DNA from: Gillisia xinjiangensis
Lineage (GTDB): Bacteria > Bacteroidota > Bacteroidia > Flavobacteriales > Flavobacteriaceae
Reading direction: 5' to 3'
Assembly (NCBI RefSeq): GCF_046298265.1
Contig: NZ_JBKAHK010000008.1
Span: 111,771-175,770 of the forward strand
DNA: 64,000 nucleotides
Positions 1-9,597 of the stretch are shown one piece after another. The first letter of the stretch is position 1; each line of letters starts with the position of its first letter. The notes beneath the pieces are model-generated. The model was not told where the DNA came from. It ran no database searches and saw nothing but the letters and a program-made list of their open reading frames with translations. A program made the translations under genes and the position numbers.

Positions 1-999
1 GGCTGTGGAATCATTTAAAAACCGAATAGTAAAAAAGCCTTCCTCAGATAGTTGTTGCCAGGTTTCACCTTTATTGCTGGAATAGGAAATCCCGGTAAAT
101 CCAACGGTCACAATTTCATTCGCCTGGCCTCCGGGAACAAAACGCACACTGCTTTTATATCCTGGATCTTTTCCATCTGCAACCAATTGCCAGGTTTTAC
201 CACCATCTTCGGTAACTGCCTTATTGGCTTTATTTAATTCCGGTGCGGTATAATCCCCTCCTATTATAATTCCGTTCGAGTCATCATGAAAATCAATGCT
301 GTAGCCCCCTGAAGTTGGTGTTCCCTGCACTAATGGGGTTTCATAAACCTCCCAGGTAATTCCTTTATCCGGCGAGTAAAAAACACGGGATTTCATTCCT
401 CCGGAAAGTATCCAGGTATGATCTCCTTGTACGGCAATGTTGGAATTGCTGGCTGCGAAAGCAGCTTCCCCTTCAATAACCGGAGGAAGATCCTTACAAG
501 GAATCTTGTTCCAGTTTTTTCCACCATCTCTGGTAATGATTATGGATAAGCAGCCATCTGTAGGATCTCCCATTGCGATTCCCTCCTTATCATTCCAGAA
601 AGTCATAGCATCATAAAAAACCTTTTCATTTTCCTCTTTATAAACCAATTCCATAGAACCCGTATCCCCGGTTTTAAATAATAGCGCAGGATTTCCGATA
701 CTTAACATAAAAAAATCTGAAGAAGTACTGGCCACTGCCCTAAATTCCGGACGAATGGAATCATACTCCTGAATATTGGTATTCCATTCCCCGGGAGTGG
801 AATTATAGATGCCGTACATTCCATTATTAGCAGCAAAGGCAAGATCCCTGCCCATAATTTCAATAGCTCTAACGCTTAAGGAATCGTCTTCCAAAATAGT
901 TTGAATTTCAACTTTCGTATAGCTTTTCCGGGATTCCTGTTTTTCCCTGGAAACACAACCCGCTATAAATAATATACTTAATAGATAGATAATTTTCAT
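1..999 (-). CDS. YCF48/BNR-repeat-like secreted lipoprotein (3' part outside window)
   Basis: An open frame on the minus strand begins with ATG at 999 and runs off the left edge without a stop, so the C-terminus is missing. The start gives a lipoprotein signal (MKIIYLLSILFIAGC; lipobox IAGC), implying export and lipidation. The mature part has repeated beta-propeller signatures: ITRDGGKNW, YSPDKGITW, TEDGGKTW and YSSNKGETW. These are the Asp-box-like repeats of the YCF48/BNR/sialidase-fold family, often annotated as oxidoreductase or photosystem-assembly-like in Flavobacteria. No catalytic residues can be assigned, so function is unknown beyond a likely surface or periplasmic beta-propeller. 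It is divergent from the methyltransferase gene at 1161. Confidence 0.75.
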   Translation of the reverse strand, partial: MKIIYLLSILFIAGCVSREKQESRKSYTKVEIQTILEDDSLSVRAIEIMGRDLAFAANNGMYGIYNSTPGEWNTNIQEYDSIRPEFRAVASTSSDFFMLSIGNPALLFKTGDTGSMELVYKEENEKVFYDAMTFWNDKEGIAMGDPTDGCLSIIITRDGGKNWNKIPCKDLPPVIEGEAAFAASNSNIAVQGDHTWILSGGMKSRVFYSPDKGITWEVYETPLVQGTPTSGGYSIDFHDDSNGIIIGGDYTAPELNKANKAVTEDGGKTWQLVADGKDPGYKSSVRFVPGGQANEIVTVGFTGISYSSNKGETWQQLSEEGFFTIRFLNDSTA

Positions 1000-1134
1000 A
1001 GATGATTCATTTGTTTTTTTAGTGATTTTCACAAAATTCAAAGCGTAATGCTTCAATTTTAAAGTCCCAATTTATGATGTTCTTAGGATACTAAGAATTG
1101 ATTCAAAGATAAATTTTTCCGCAGCAAAAAAATG

Positions 1135-1142
1135 TACCTTTG
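1135..1142 (+). promoter_or_regulatory. -7 box of a Bacteroidetes-type promoter (TACCTTTG)
   Basis: TACCTTTG matches the TAnnTTTG -7 consensus of the Bacteroidetes primary sigma factor and lies 18 bp before the ATG at 1161. No good -33 TTTG is visible at the usual 19-21 bp spacing, so this is a motif call only. Confidence 0.5.
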
Positions 1143-1160
1143 CAACTTTAAAATATAACT

Positions 1161-2378
1161 ATGCGCTTACACAGAAATTTAGTATTTGCAACGGTTGATG
1201 CCCTTTCTGAAATATTCAACGAAGGGAAATATGCCGATAAAATGATCGAGAAAGCTCTTAAACGCGACAAGCGTTGGGGTTCAAGGGATCGTAGTTTTAT
1301 TGCTGAAACCACGTATGATATCGTTAGATGGAAACGTTTATACTCAGAAATAGCGGAAGTTAAAGCTCCGTATTCCCGTGAAAATCTATTCAGGTTATTC
1401 GCTGTATGGGCCACTTTACGCGGAATTACATTACCAGACTGGAAACAGATTGAACCTACTCCAAGCAGGAGAATAAAAGGGAAATTTGATGAATTGAGCA
1501 AAATCAGAAAGTACAGGGAGTCTATTCCAGACTGGATGGATGAAATGGGAGTTAAAGAACTGGGTGAAAAAATCTGGGAAAAGGAAATTCATGCTTTAAA
1601 TGAACAGGCCCCGGTCGTACTAAGGGTAAATACTCTAAATATCTCCAGGGATAATTTAAGAAGCATTTTAAAAGAGGAGCAGATTATAGCTGAACCGATT
1701 AAGGGTTACCCGGATGCGCTGCAACTGGAGGAACGCGCGAATGTTTTTAAAACGGATGCTTTTAAAAAAGGATATTTTGAAGTTCAGGATGCGAATTCAC
1801 AACTGGTAGCCAAATTTCTTGAGGTAGAGCCTGGGATGAGAGTAGTTGATACCTGCGCTGGTGCCGGTGGAAAAACACTGCACATCGCCGCGATTATGGA
1901 AAATAAAGGACAAATAATTGCCACCGATATTTACGAAAACAAATTGAAGGAATTAAAACGCCGGGCAAAACGTGCAGGAGTTCATAATATTGATCCCCGG
2001 CCAATTGATACCACAAAGGTTGTAAAAAAACTGTATGGTACAGCAGACAGGGTTCTTATTGATGCACCTTGCAGCGGACTGGGAGTTTTAAGCCGGAATC
2101 CCGATGCCAAATGGAAATTACAGCCGGAATTTATTGAAAACATCAAAAAAACTCAGGCAGAAATTCTGGATACCTATTCCAGAATTCTTAAACCAGGCGG
2201 AAAAATGGTGTATGCCACGTGTTCTGTATTGCCTTCTGAAAATCAGGAGCAGGTTGAGAAATTCCTGTCAAGAGAAGCCGGTAAAAATTTCAAACTGGTA
2301 AAAGATAAAAAACTTCTTTCTTCAGTAACAGGATACGATGGATTCTATATGGCACTGTTGGAGAATACAGAAAAATAG
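1161..2378 (+). CDS. RsmB/NOP-family rRNA (cytosine-C5) methyltransferase
   Basis: This 405-aa cytosolic enzyme is predicted to transfer a methyl group from SAM to C5 of a cytosine in rRNA (16S m5C967-type, Fmu/Sun/NOP2 family). Residues 1-140 resemble the NusB-like RNA-binding part. The Rossmann domain shows motif I (D230-TCAGAGGKT), the DAPCSG motif with Cys304, and the catalytic TCS motif with Cys354, so both family cysteines are present. Length is typical. It is a single gene between the divergent lipoprotein and a strong terminator at 2410. The exact rRNA target cannot be read from sequence. Confidence 0.9.
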   Translation: MRLHRNLVFATVDALSEIFNEGKYADKMIEKALKRDKRWGSRDRSFIAETTYDIVRWKRLYSEIAEVKAPYSRENLFRLFAVWATLRGITLPDWKQIEPTPSRRIKGKFDELSKIRKYRESIPDWMDEMGVKELGEKIWEKEIHALNEQAPVVLRVNTLNISRDNLRSILKEEQIIAEPIKGYPDALQLEERANVFKTDAFKKGYFEVQDANSQLVAKFLEVEPGMRVVDTCAGAGGKTLHIAAIMENKGQIIATDIYENKLKELKRRAKRAGVHNIDPRPIDTTKVVKKLYGTADRVLIDAPCSGLGVLSRNPDAKWKLQPEFIENIKKTQAEILDTYSRILKPGGKMVYATCSVLPSENQEQVEKFLSREAGKNFKLVKDKKLLSSVTGYDGFYMALLENTEK

Positions 2379-2409
2379 TTTCAAAACATAAAATTTTCAT
2401 AGCATACCT

Positions 2410-2448
2410 AACACTGCCTGGATTTAAAACCGGGCAGTGTTTTTTTTA
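2410..2448 (+). terminator. Rho-independent terminator after the rRNA methyltransferase
   Basis: Arms AACACTGCC (2410-2418) and GGCAGTGTT (2433-2441) form a perfect 9-bp stem followed by a run of eight T residues. Confidence 0.85.
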
Positions 2449-2501
2449 CTCCATAGGATTAATCATTAATTAAGAGTAACTTAATTGTTAATCTCTTATT
2501 T

Positions 2502-3071
2502 ATGGAACCGACTAAAATTTTAAAGACCTTGCTAATCTTATTGGTTATTGGATGCTCTTCAGACAATAATGACTCTCTTCCTGCTGAGGTTGAAACCTTT
2601 TCTGAAGAACTCTTTTTTTCAGAATATATCGAAGGAAGTTCCTTTAATAAAGCTTTGGAAATTGTCAATCTTACAGGAGCAAGCATCAATCTTGAAGCCG
2701 AAGGGTATTCAATCAAGAAGCAAACCAATGGCAGTGGCAATTGGATTAGTGATCTACCGTTATCCGGCTCAATCGCCCATAATGACGTATATGTTATAGC
2801 CAATGAAAATTCTGATAATTCTGAAATTATTCAGCAATCAGATCTGCTAAAAACCGGAGCTCCCATGGATTTTAACGGAAATGATCCAATTGGACTTTTT
2901 AAAAATGAAATTTTAATCGATGTCATTGGTACCTTCAATAATTCTGAAGATTTCGCCAAAGATAAAACGCTCCTTCGAAAAAAATCAATTCTTGAACCTT
3001 CTACCCTTTTTGATATAAGCAACTGGGAAGTTTTAGAGATTGATCATGTAGAAGATTTGGGAGTGTATTAG
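2502..3071 (+). CDS. Lamin-tail-domain (LTD) lipoprotein
   Basis: A 189-aa protein with a lipoprotein signal (LLILLVIGCSS, lipobox VIGC). It is followed by a single LTD-like beta-sandwich: FFSEYIEGSSFNKALEIVN, a Gly/Leu spacer, then DVYVIANENSD and GNDPIGLFKNEILIDVIG. This is the typical pattern of bacterial lamin-tail domains, which usually sit on secreted or surface proteins of Bacteroidetes and mediate adhesion or anchoring. No nuclease or other catalytic domain is attached, so it may be a stand-alone binding module. The gene is alone between the terminator at 2410 and the toxin-antitoxin pair. Confidence 0.75.
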   Translation: MEPTKILKTLLILLVIGCSSDNNDSLPAEVETFSEELFFSEYIEGSSFNKALEIVNLTGASINLEAEGYSIKKQTNGSGNWISDLPLSGSIAHNDVYVIANENSDNSEIIQQSDLLKTGAPMDFNGNDPIGLFKNEILIDVIGTFNNSEDFAKDKTLLRKKSILEPSTLFDISNWEVLEIDHVEDLGVY

Positions 3072-3152
3072 ATGTGAAATGTGAGATAAAGGTCAAATTT
3101 TAGTGTCTTTGAGGGTAAAGAAAGATGTAGAAATCTGTTTAAACAGATCACA

Positions 3153-3386
3153 ATGGACACACCGCAATTGCAAAAAGATAAATTAAAGATCATAAACTGG
3201 ATTACCCAGTTAAAGGATCACTCACTTGTTGAAAAAATTAAAACCTTAATGAAAGAGCCGGGTAAACCATATCCTTTAACTAACGAACAACAAGAAATAT
3301 TAGATTCACAAGTCAATTCCGACAAAAACTTATATACGGACGCTGAAGTTCTTTTTACCGAACTTAAAAAAAATAATGGGCTTTAA
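3153..3386 (+). CDS. Putative antitoxin/addiction-module component
   Basis: A 77-aa, highly charged, helical protein with no signal sequence. The body is shaped like small addiction-module antitoxins that precede RelE/ParE toxins: an N-terminal helix (LKIINWITQLKDHSLVEKI), a linker, and a C-terminal tail ending VLFTELKKNNGL. The decisive evidence is context. Its last 11 bases overlap the ATG of a RelE/ParE-like reading frame at 3376, the usual translational coupling of type II toxin-antitoxin pairs. The downstream toxin is frameshifted, so this may now be an orphan antitoxin. Family assignment is by context only. Confidence 0.6.
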   Translation: MDTPQLQKDKLKIINWITQLKDHSLVEKIKTLMKEPGKPYPLTNEQQEILDSQVNSDKNLYTDAEVLFTELKKNNGL

Positions 3387-3659
3387 AATTATTGTGTCCC
3401 CAAATGCTGAAAAAAACTTACAGGATGCTGGAGAATACTATTTTAAAAAGCAGGCAAAGCTGTAGCTTCCAATTTTTTAAACCATTACAGGTCTGTCTAT
3501 AAATCTTTACTGATTAATCCGTTTTATCAATTTCATGACACCTATTATCGATTTCTCCCTTTTAATGATTTTCCTTACATAGCTTTCTTTATTGTGGATG
3601 AACACTCACAAACTGTATTCTTAAATGCTGTTTTTAATACTTTTCAGGACACTGAATAA
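3376..3659 (+). pseudogene. RelE/ParE-family toxin, disrupted by a one-base frameshift
   Basis: The frame starts with ATG at 3376 (MGFKIIVSPNAEKNLQDAGE..) and hits TAG at 3463. The family continues in the next frame: GKAVASNFLNHYRSVYKSLL, then YQFHDTYYRFLPF, then YIAFFIVDEHSQTVFLNAVF, ending at TAA 3657-3659. Joined, the two pieces give a normal-sized (about 94 aa) RelE/ParE toxin with the usual N-terminal strand-helix and C-terminal beta-sheet pattern. One missing base near 3450-3456 explains the break. It is either a genuine inactivation or a sequencing indel. It overlaps the antitoxin gene by 11 bp. Confidence 0.75.
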
Positions 3660-3867
3660 ATCCAAAAGAAATAAACGGTATTAAACTGACTTAATCTGTT
3701 GATTTTAAAATTTTCGATCAAATAATTATTATTCCTAGATATAATTGTTTTCCATTTCATGCCTCCTTACCCTCCCACAATGTCATGATTTTTTAAAATT
3801 TGAAAAAAAGTGATTTTTCAGCTAAATTTTCAGATTGGTTTCCGTCATTAATCTTACAAAAAAATCT

Positions 3868-3875
3868 TAAATTTG
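3868..3875 (+). promoter_or_regulatory. -7 box upstream of purL (TAAATTTG)
   Basis: TAAATTTG fits TAnnTTTG and lies 31 bp before the purL start. The rest of 3660-3906 holds no gene, hairpin or repeat that I can support. No PurR-type or riboswitch structure was recognised. Confidence 0.45.
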
Positions 3876-3906
3876 ACCTTTCTCAAATAACACAAAACCA
3901 AGCAGA

Positions 3907-6900
3907 ATGATCCTATTCTTCGGAACCCAAACCACCAAGGTTTACGCAGTGCTAACGCATTCCTCACTTTCAGCCCAGGATATTTCAAAATTAGACTGGC
4001 TTTTTGGAGACGCCCAACACCTCAATAAATCTGCACTGGCAGATTTTTTTATTGGCCCCCGTGCCGCAATGGTTTCTCCCTGGAGTACCAATGCCGTGGA
4101 AATCACACAAACCATGGGAATACAGGGAATTATTCGAATAGAAGAATTCATGAAGGTGGATTCAAAATTTAAAGATTATGATCCTATGATCTCCCAGAAA
4201 TATAAAGATCTGGATCAGGAAATATTTTCGGTAGATATAGAACCGGCATCGGTGTTGGAAATTAAGGATATCGCGGCATTTAACAAGCAGGAAGGACTTT
4301 CTTTAAATTCAGAGGAAGTTGAATATCTTGAAGGTCTTGCAAAAAAGTTGGAAAGAAAACTTACCGATTCTGAAGTTTTTGGGTTTTCACAGGTAAATTC
4401 TGAGCATTGTCGGCATAAGATTTTCAACGGAACTTTTGTGATAGACGGAAAGGAAAAACCTTCTACCCTATTCAAACTCATCAGAAAAACTTCCGAAGAA
4501 AACCCAAACGGAATAGTTTCAGCATATAAAGATAATGTAGCTTTTATAAAAGGACCGCGAATAGAACAGTTTGCACCAAAATCTGCCGATGTTCCGGATT
4601 TTTATCAAATAAAGGATTTTGATTCGGTGATTTCCATCAAAGCAGAAACCCATAATTTCCCAACAACCGTAGAGCCTTTTAACGGTGCTGCAACCGGAAG
4701 TGGTGGTGAGATTCGCGACAGGCTGGCCGGGGGAAAAGGTTCCCTGCCATTAGCCGGGACCGCAGTTTACATGAGCTCTTACTCCAGGCTTCAAAAAGAC
4801 CGTTCCTGGGAAGATAAGGTGAAGGAGCGAAACTGGCTCTATCAAACCCCGATGGATATTTTGATAAAAGCCTCGAATGGAGCTTCCGATTTTGGAAATA
4901 AATTTGGACAACCTTTAATTACAGGTTCTGTACTAACGTTCGAACATGCTGAACACGGGCGGATCATGGCCTATGATAAAGTCATTATGCTTGCAGGTGG
5001 AATTGGGTATGGAAAAGCAGATCAGGCCATAAAAGAAGTTCCTGAAAAAGGAGATAAAATTGTAGTCCTTGGAGGAGACAATTACAGAATTGGAATGGGT
5101 GGAGCAGCGGTTTCATCTGCAGATACCGGAGAATTCAGCAGTGGTATTGAGCTAAATGCAGTACAACGCGCCAATCCCGAAATGCAAAAACGAGCTGCAA
5201 ATGCAATTCGAGGTATGGTAGAACGCGATCATAATCCTATAATTTCAATTCACGATCACGGCGCCGGCGGACATTTAAACTGCCTTAGCGAACTTGTGGA
5301 AGAAACAGGTGGAAACATCGATCTGGATAAATTGCCCGTTGGTGACCCAACCCTTTCTGCCAAGGAGATTATAGGGAATGAATCTCAGGAAAGAATGGGA
5401 CTTATTATTGCTGAAAAAGATATGGATATCCTGAAAAGGATCTCGGAAAGGGAACGAACTCCAATGTATGATGTAGGAGAGGTAACTGAAGATCATAATT
5501 TTGTGTTCCAACGAAAAAGCAACGGTGAAAAACCTATGGATCTTTCCCTGGCCGATATGTTTGGAAGCTCACCAAAAACGGTCATGACCGATAAAAATAT
5601 TAAAAGAAATTACGAAGAAGTTCAGTATTCTTCAGATAAAACACACGAATACCTGGAACAGGTTCTAAAACTGGAATCTGTTGGCTGTAAAGACTGGCTT
5701 ACCAATAAGGTAGACCGTTGTGTGACTGGAAAAGTGGCAAAACAACAAACTGCCGGCTCATTGCAATTGCCTTTAAATAATTGCGGTGTGATGGCTTTGG
5801 ATTACAATGGAAAAGAAGGTGTGGCAACTTCCATAGGCCACTCCCCTATTTCTGCATTGGTAGATCCGGTTGCAGGATCAAAAAATTCCATTGGAGAAGC
5901 GCTTTCCAATATAATTTGGGCTCCGCTGGAAAAAGGATTAAAATCGGTTTCACTTTCTGCAAACTGGATGTGGCCCTGCAATAACGAAGGCGAAGATGCC
6001 AGGTTATACGATGCTGTAAAAGGGGTTTCAGATTTTGCAATCGCGCTGGGAATCAATGTTCCAACAGGAAAGGATTCGCTTTCCATGAAGCAAAAATATA
6101 AAGAGGGAGAAGTTTTATCCCCCGGAACTGTGATCATTTCTGCAGCCGGACATTGCGATGATATCACCAAAGTGGTAGAGCCCGTGCTTCAAAAAGACGG
6201 CGGTTCCATCTATTATATTAATTTATCCCAGGACTCTTTTAAACTTGGAGGTTCTTCTTTTGCACAAATTTTAAATAAAGTTGGTAATGAAGTTCCTACA
6301 ATTAGGGACGATGCCCAATTTGCCAACATTTTTAATACGATGCAGGGTTTGATAAAGAATGATCTTATCCTTGCCGGCCATGATGTTGCTTCCGGAGGAT
6401 TGATCACTACGCTTTTGGAAATGTGTTTTGCTGAAGTAAATCTTGGAGCTCAGCTCGATCTTTCAGCCTTAAATGAAGAAGATTCAATAAAGTTGCTTTT
6501 CAATGAGAACTGCGGAATTGTTTTCCAGGCCAAAGATGATTCTGTAGAAAAACTATTAAATGATGAAAAGATAGACTTCTTTAAGATAGGTGCTCCTGCT
6601 GAAGGAAGCTTGGTAACTATTAAAAACGGAAATCAAAACTTTGAATTCAACATTCCTGCCCTTCGTGATACCTGGTATGAAACTTCGTTTTTGCTGGATG
6701 AAAAACAAAGTGGGATCGATATGGCAACGCAGCGTTTCAACAATTACAAGGAGCAACCGCTGAAGTTTGTTTTTCCTGAAGATTTTGATGGAAAACTTCC
6801 TGTAATCGATGAAAATAAACCAAGGATTAAAGCAGCCATCATTCGGGAAAAAGGCTCCAATAGTGAACGGGAAATGGCCCGTGCGATGTATCTCGCCGGA

Positions 6901-7569
6901 TTTGATGTAAAAGATGTTCATATGACCGACCTGATAAGCGGAAGGGAAACTTTGGAAGACATTAAATTTATTGCAGCCGTAGGTGGTTTTTCAAATTCTG
7001 ATGTGCTGGGAAGTGCAAAAGGTTGGGCCGGCGGATTTTTATACAATGAAAAAGCCGGTAAGGCGCTAGAGAACTTCTTCAATCGGGAAGACACGCTTTC
7101 TGTGGGAGTTTGTAACGGATGTCAGTTATTTATAGAATTGGGGCTTATCAATCCTGAAGATTTGCAAAAACCAAAAATGCTGTACAACAAATCGCATAAA
7201 TTTGAGTGTAATTTTACTTCCGTAGAAATTCAGGAAAACAATTCCGTGATGCTTTCAAGTCTTGCTGGAAGTAAACTTGGTATTTGGGCAGCGCACGGAG
7301 AAGGAAGGTTTAGCTTACCTTATGAAGAAAGCAAGTACAACATCGTTGGGAAATATGGCTACACTGGCTATCCTGCAAATCCTAACGGATCGCATTACAA
7401 CATAGCGATGATGACCGATGTTACCGGAAGACACCTTGTTACCATGCCGCATTTGGAACGCTCTACATTTCAGTGGAACTGGGCATACTATCCAAAGGGT
7501 AGAAAAGATGAAGTTTCTCCATGGATGGAAGCATTTGTAAATGCCAGAAAGTGGTTAGAACAAAAATAG
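3907..7569 (+). CDS. purL: Phosphoribosylformylglycinamidine synthase (FGAM synthase, large single-chain form)
   Basis: This 1220-aa cytosolic enzyme catalyses the ATP- and glutamine-dependent conversion of FGAR to FGAM in purine biosynthesis. It is the long single-polypeptide form: an N-terminal PurS-like part, two AIRS-type ATP-binding halves (SEHCRHKIFNGTF; AETHNFPTTVEPFNGAATGSGGEIRD; HDVASGGLITTLLEM), and a C-terminal class I glutaminase. The glutaminase shows the nucleophile elbow GVCNGCQLF (Cys1069). The C-terminal AAHGEGRF and MPHLERSTFQWNW segments complete it. Length agrees with proteobacterial/Bacteroidetes PurL. It is a monocistronic unit ending in a clear terminator at 7596. Confidence 0.97.
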   Translation: MILFFGTQTTKVYAVLTHSSLSAQDISKLDWLFGDAQHLNKSALADFFIGPRAAMVSPWSTNAVEITQTMGIQGIIRIEEFMKVDSKFKDYDPMISQKYKDLDQEIFSVDIEPASVLEIKDIAAFNKQEGLSLNSEEVEYLEGLAKKLERKLTDSEVFGFSQVNSEHCRHKIFNGTFVIDGKEKPSTLFKLIRKTSEENPNGIVSAYKDNVAFIKGPRIEQFAPKSADVPDFYQIKDFDSVISIKAETHNFPTTVEPFNGAATGSGGEIRDRLAGGKGSLPLAGTAVYMSSYSRLQKDRSWEDKVKERNWLYQTPMDILIKASNGASDFGNKFGQPLITGSVLTFEHAEHGRIMAYDKVIMLAGGIGYGKADQAIKEVPEKGDKIVVLGGDNYRIGMGGAAVSSADTGEFSSGIELNAVQRANPEMQKRAANAIRGMVERDHNPIISIHDHGAGGHLNCLSELVEETGGNIDLDKLPVGDPTLSAKEIIGNESQERMGLIIAEKDMDILKRISERERTPMYDVGEVTEDHNFVFQRKSNGEKPMDLSLADMFGSSPKTVMTDKNIKRNYEEVQYSSDKTHEYLEQVLKLESVGCKDWLTNKVDRCVTGKVAKQQTAGSLQLPLNNCGVMALDYNGKEGVATSIGHSPISALVDPVAGSKNSIGEALSNIIWAPLEKGLKSVSLSANWMWPCNNEGEDARLYDAVKGVSDFAIALGINVPTGKDSLSMKQKYKEGEVLSPGTVIISAAGHCDDITKVVEPVLQKDGGSIYYINLSQDSFKLGGSSFAQILNKVGNEVPTIRDDAQFANIFNTMQGLIKNDLILAGHDVASGGLITTLLEMCFAEVNLGAQLDLSALNEEDSIKLLFNENCGIVFQAKDDSVEKLLNDEKIDFFKIGAPAEGSLVTIKNGNQNFEFNIPALRDTWYETSFLLDEKQSGIDMATQRFNNYKEQPLKFVFPEDFDGKLPVIDENKPRIKAAIIREKGSNSEREMARAMYLAGFDVKDVHMTDLISGRETLEDIKFIAAVGGFSNSDVLGSAKGWAGGFLYNEKAGKALENFFNREDTLSVGVCNGCQLFIELGLINPEDLQKPKMLYNKSHKFECNFTSVEIQENNSVMLSSLAGSKLGIWAAHGEGRFSLPYEESKYNIVGKYGYTGYPANPNGSHYNIAMMTDVTGRHLVTMPHLERSTFQWNWAYYPKGRKDEVSPWMEAFVNARKWLEQK

Positions 7570-7595
7570 ACGTTAAGATTATTTCAAGGTTAATT

Positions 7596-7626
7596 GAGGG
7601 GATATGAAAATATCTCCTCTTTTTTT
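7596..7626 (+). terminator. Rho-independent terminator after purL
   Basis: GAGGGGATAT (7596-7605) and ATATCTCCTC (7610-7619) pair through ten positions with one G-U pair, followed by T7. Confidence 0.8.
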
Positions 7627-7635
7627 AGAAATAGG

Positions 7636-7665
7636 TTTGAAATAGACCTTTAATTTCCTATTTTG
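7636..7665 (+). promoter_or_regulatory. Promoter of the acyl-CoA ligase gene (TTTG-19 bp-TATTTTG)
   Basis: TTTG at 7636-7639 and TATTTTG at 7659-7665 are separated by exactly 19 bp, matching the -33/-7 layout of Bacteroidetes promoters. The predicted transcript start is near 7672. This argues against the in-frame TTG at 7663 as a start codon and supports ATG 7699. Confidence 0.55.
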
Positions 7666-7698
7666 CAAGGAATATCCTATAAAAACATAATCATACAA

Positions 7699-9474
7699 AT
7701 GATCGAAATAAAAAGACTGTTTGATTTTCCATATTATCAATTGGAAAATCATCCCCTGGAAAAGGCATTAGGAACTAAATATAATGGTACCTGGGAAACC
7801 TTATCAACACAACAATATATAGACAAGGCAAATGCCATTAGCCGGGGACTGCTTCGGCTTGGAGTAAAACCCAATGATAAAATAGCCCTTATCTCCTCTT
7901 CAAACAGAACGGAATGGAATATTATGGACATTGGGATCCTTCAGTTAGGCGCTCAGGATGTTCCAATATATCCTACAATTTCAGAAGAAGATTATGAGTA
8001 CGTATTAAATCATAGTGAAGCAATCTATTGTTTTGTTTCAGATTTGGAAGTTCTGGAAAAAGTAAATGCGATTAAAGAACGTACCAACCTGAAGGAAGTT
8101 TATTGTTTTGATGAAATTGAAGGTTGTAAAAACTGGAAAGAAATACTTGCATTAGGAGAGAACAAAAGCAATCAGGATGAAGTGGAAACGCTGAAAAAGG
8201 CAGTTCAAGCTGATGATTTGGCTACTTTAATATATACTTCCGGTACCACCGGGAGACCAAAAGGCGTAATGTTATCGCATAATAATATTGTGAGCAATGT
8301 TTTAGGAAGCGCTACCAGGGTCCCCTTTCCGTTTGGGACTTATACGGCTTTAAGTTTCTTACCGGTTTGCCATATTTTTGAACGCATGATCCTCTATTTG
8401 TACCAGTATTATAGCGTTTCTATCTATTTTGCTGAATCTATTGAAAAGATAAGTGATAATCTTAAGGAAGTTAAACCGCACGTTATAACCGCAGTCCCTA
8501 GATTATTAGAGAAAGTTTACGATAAAATTATAGCAAAAGGCTCTTCTCTTGGAGGGATTAAGGAAAAATTATTTTATTGGGCTGTAGAACTCGGTTTGGA
8601 ATTTGAACCATATGGTGCAAATGGCTGGTGGTATGAAACAAGATTAAACATTGCCAGAAAGCTCATTTTTTCCAAATGGAAAGAAGGATTAGGTGGAAAC
8701 ATAGAATTAATAGTTTCCGGAAGTGCTGCGTTACAACCAAGATTGGCAAGGGTTTTTGCCGCTGCCGAAATCCCGGTTATGGAAGGCTACGGGCTAACCG
8801 AAACTTCACCGGTAATTGCAGTTAATGATCAAAGAAACCATGGTTTTAGAATAGGAACCGTGGGAAAAGTGATCGAAAAAGTAGAAGTGAAAATTGCCGA
8901 GGATGGCGAAATACTTACCAAAGGGCCTAATTTGATGTTGGGTTACTATAAAGAACCAGATAAAACCAATGAGGCTATCGATGAAGACGGATGGTTCCAT
9001 ACCGGAGATATTGGAGAATTTGACAGCGAAGGTTTTTTAAAGATTACCGACAGGAAGAAGGAAATGTTTAAAACTTCCGGAGGAAAATATGTAGCTCCGC
9101 AGCTTATTGAAAATATTATGAAACAATCCCGTTTCATAGAGCAAATTATGGTTATTGGTGAAGGAGAAAAAATGCCTGCCGCATTCATTCAACCAAATTT
9201 TGAATTTGTGGAAGAATGGGCAAAACGAAAAAATATCGATATTGGATCAACCAATGAAGAAATGATCAAAAATCCTGAAGTGATAACACGGATCCAGGAT
9301 GAAGTAGATTTTTATAATCAAAAATTCGGACATTGGGAAAAGGTGAAGAAATTCGAATTAACTCCAGAGGTATGGAGTATTGAAGGTGAACACCTTACTC
9401 CTACCATGAAGTTAAAACGCAGAAATATAAAAGACCTGTATAAAAATCTTTACAATGCTATTTACGAGCGTTAG
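7699..9474 (+). CDS. Long-chain fatty-acid-CoA ligase (AMP-forming)
   Basis: This 591-aa ANL-superfamily enzyme is predicted to activate long-chain fatty acids to acyl-CoA via acyl-AMP, at the inner face of the membrane. It has the P-loop-like motif YTSGTTGRPKGVMLSH near residue 180, the adenylation motif GYGLTETSP, the hinge/ADP motif GWFHTGDIGEF, and the C-terminal DRKKEMFKTSGGKYV. The start was set at ATG 7699 because the upstream TTG lies in the promoter. The gene is followed by its own terminator and then the beta-oxidation operon, so it plausibly feeds acyl-CoA into FadN/FadA/FadE. Confidence 0.92.
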   Translation: MIEIKRLFDFPYYQLENHPLEKALGTKYNGTWETLSTQQYIDKANAISRGLLRLGVKPNDKIALISSSNRTEWNIMDIGILQLGAQDVPIYPTISEEDYEYVLNHSEAIYCFVSDLEVLEKVNAIKERTNLKEVYCFDEIEGCKNWKEILALGENKSNQDEVETLKKAVQADDLATLIYTSGTTGRPKGVMLSHNNIVSNVLGSATRVPFPFGTYTALSFLPVCHIFERMILYLYQYYSVSIYFAESIEKISDNLKEVKPHVITAVPRLLEKVYDKIIAKGSSLGGIKEKLFYWAVELGLEFEPYGANGWWYETRLNIARKLIFSKWKEGLGGNIELIVSGSAALQPRLARVFAAAEIPVMEGYGLTETSPVIAVNDQRNHGFRIGTVGKVIEKVEVKIAEDGEILTKGPNLMLGYYKEPDKTNEAIDEDGWFHTGDIGEFDSEGFLKITDRKKEMFKTSGGKYVAPQLIENIMKQSRFIEQIMVIGEGEKMPAAFIQPNFEFVEEWAKRKNIDIGSTNEEMIKNPEVITRIQDEVDFYNQKFGHWEKVKKFELTPEVWSIEGEHLTPTMKLKRRNIKDLYKNLYNAIYER

Positions 9475-9505
9475 GAATTCGCATTAAATACTTTCAATAT
9501 CTGTT

Positions 9506-9534
9506 AAACTCCTCACATTTTGAGGAGTTTTTTT
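9506..9534 (+). terminator. Rho-independent terminator after the acyl-CoA ligase
   Basis: AAACTCCTCA (9506-9515) and TGAGGAGTTT (9521-9530) form a perfect 10-bp stem with a 5-nt loop, running into a T-tract. Confidence 0.88.
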
Positions 9535-9597
9535 ATGGCTTTAATGTAATTTTAGAAATATTCTTCCCCAAATAGAAAAAAAATCTCGTCATTTTAT

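Noticed and set aside
5802..6170. 122-codon minus-strand frame inside purL
   Set aside because: Shadow of purL in the opposite frame; its residues show no domain pattern, while the purL frame is strongly family-like.
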